In this document: positions 63,415 through 64,000 of the stretch, piece by piece
Layout of the letters: every line of letters begins with the position of its first letter
How positions within the stretch are numbered: the first letter of the stretch is position 1
NCBI GenBank assembly: GCA_028023455.1
Contig: JAQFVV010000021.1
Coordinates: forward strand, 4,366,853 to 4,430,852
From: Epiperipatus broadwayi
Lineage: Eukaryota; Onychophora; Udeonychophora; Euonychophora; Peripatidae
DNA length: 64,000 nt
Direction of reading: 5' to 3'
Notes under the pieces: generated by a model
Seen by the model: the letters and a program-made list of their open reading frames with translations, nothing else
Database searches by the model: none
What the model was told of the DNA's origin: nothing
Program-made: the position numbers and the translations under genes

Positions 63415-63526
63415 GTCAAGCATTGGTAGCCCAGAAGTCAGCACAACTGCCTTGCAAGAAGTTGCTTGCAGACAGTTGTTCCGGGTTCGCTTCCCAGGTG
63501 ATGTTTTGACATATGGAAAAAAAAAA
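63415..63526 (+). mobile_element. tRNA-derived SINE with internal duplication
   Basis: It has AAGCATTGGTAGCCCAGAAGTCAGC, the anticodon arm, a short extra segment GAAGTTGCTTGCAGACA repeating part of the arm, a B-box GGGTTCGCTTCC, GATGTTTTGACATATGG and a 10-A run. It is the same family as the other short SINEs. Confidence 0.85.
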
Positions 63527-63542
63527 TCTCTCCAAACATTAA

Positions 63543-63614
63543 ATATATATATAAAAGTTCGACTCTCAAACAACCAGTCGAAAAAGGTATTGTCTGTTTG
63601 GGAGTCAAACTTTT
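63543..63614. repeat. Small palindrome, 70 bp
   Basis: ATATAAAAGTTCGACTCTCAAAC is mirrored by GTTTGGGAGTCAAACTTTTGTAT with a central region around ACCAGTCGAAAAAGG. Confidence 0.8.
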
Positions 63615-64000
63615 GTATATGTATTTACAGAGGTCATAGTTGAAATTTCTTAACATTACATTTGCTACGTATTTATGTATTTGTGCTTTTGTTTTTTTTT
63701 CTAGTTTTCATTGAGAAAATTTAATAGTAAAACCCATAGTCACAATAAAAAAAAAAATTCCTAATTTTTAAAATTTTTCTATTATTTTTATTAGTATTTT
63801 TTATTTTAGTTTGATTTTAATTACTACTATAGCATTAGGAAGTATTACATATGTAGTAATGATATATGATGTGCAACGTGAAAGGTATAGTGTGTGTGTG
63901 TAAATTATAATTATAGTTAGACGATTAAAATCATGCAACTTGTTATTTATATATTATAGTAATATATATCTATAAAAATCCGATATTTGTATATATCACT
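63615..64000. other. AT-rich DNA to window end
   Basis: No gene or RNA was recognised; a TG run is near 63890. Confidence 0.45.

Noticed and set aside
1-64000. CRISPR arrays, bacterial operons, rRNA genes
   Set aside because: No regularly spaced short repeats with unique spacers, no ribosome-binding-site linked frames and no rRNA signature were seen; the window is eukaryotic repeat-rich DNA.

Overview
This is a very AT-rich stretch of eukaryotic nuclear DNA, almost certainly from an invertebrate animal. It contains fossil retroelements of the RTE/BovB-like, Penelope-like and other LINE types, several tRNA-derived SINEs, many TA/CA/ATG microsatellites and dense inverted-repeat elements. I see no convincing exon of a host protein-coding gene. 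The lineage cannot be fixed from sequence alone; a mollusc, arachnid or flatworm would all be compatible. Nearly all the open reading frames are chance frames in AT-rich or repeat DNA.

The main content is transposable elements. A nearly full-length but broken RTE-type LINE (endonuclease plus reverse transcriptase) lies at about 23.3-26.2 kb, with truncated relatives at 30.2, 46.0, 51.7-52.9 and 57.7-58.3 kb. A Penelope-like GIY-YIG endonuclease remnant is at 20.0-20.3 kb. Zinc-knuckle C-termini of two other LINEs are at 14.9 and 28.9-29.5 kb. Two copies in opposite orientation of a 2.5-2.6 kb element with TG...CA ends, possibly a giant solo LTR, lie at 20.3-22.8 and 47.2-49.8 kb. Copies of one tRNA-like SINE are at 5.3, 18.8, 18.9, 29.5, 42.2, 61.2 and 63.4 kb; two of these have clear 13-bp target-site duplications.

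The most striking content is a set of fold-back (palindromic) repeats that carry hammerhead ribozyme motifs. Family A (about 15 recognisable copies) has the core CUGAUGA / stem II / GAAA with a tiny stem III, an AUA cleavage triplet and a two-part stem I whose base pairs covary between copies. Family B (about 10 copies, some in a 450-bp tandem array at 56.3-57.6 kb) has CUGAUGA / stem II / GAAA with a GUC cleavage triplet and a 12-bp stem I. Two further palindrome families (11.6-12.0 kb and 27.0-27.6 kb) and two Penelope/SINE-like families (46.8, 53.8 and 61.8 kb) carry related hammerhead-like cores. Many ribozyme copies sit in both arms of an inverted repeat, so read-through RNA would form long hairpins competing with ribozyme folding.

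Layout: 0-9 kb is AT-rich DNA with a purine tract and four ribozyme-free palindromes. 10-18 kb holds family A elements, a hammerhead-like palindrome and a LINE tail. 18-26 kb holds SINEs, the Penelope remnant, the TG...CA element, a tRNA-Phe half and the RTE LINE. 26-35 kb holds family B, further palindromes, a LINE tail, SINEs and family A palindromes. 35-45 kb holds a minisatellite, family A and family B. 45-53 kb holds the second TG...CA element, family A arms and RTE remnants. 53-58 kb holds a kilobase-scale inverted repeat and the family B tandem array. 58-64 kb holds a compact family A hairpin, SINEs and small palindromes.
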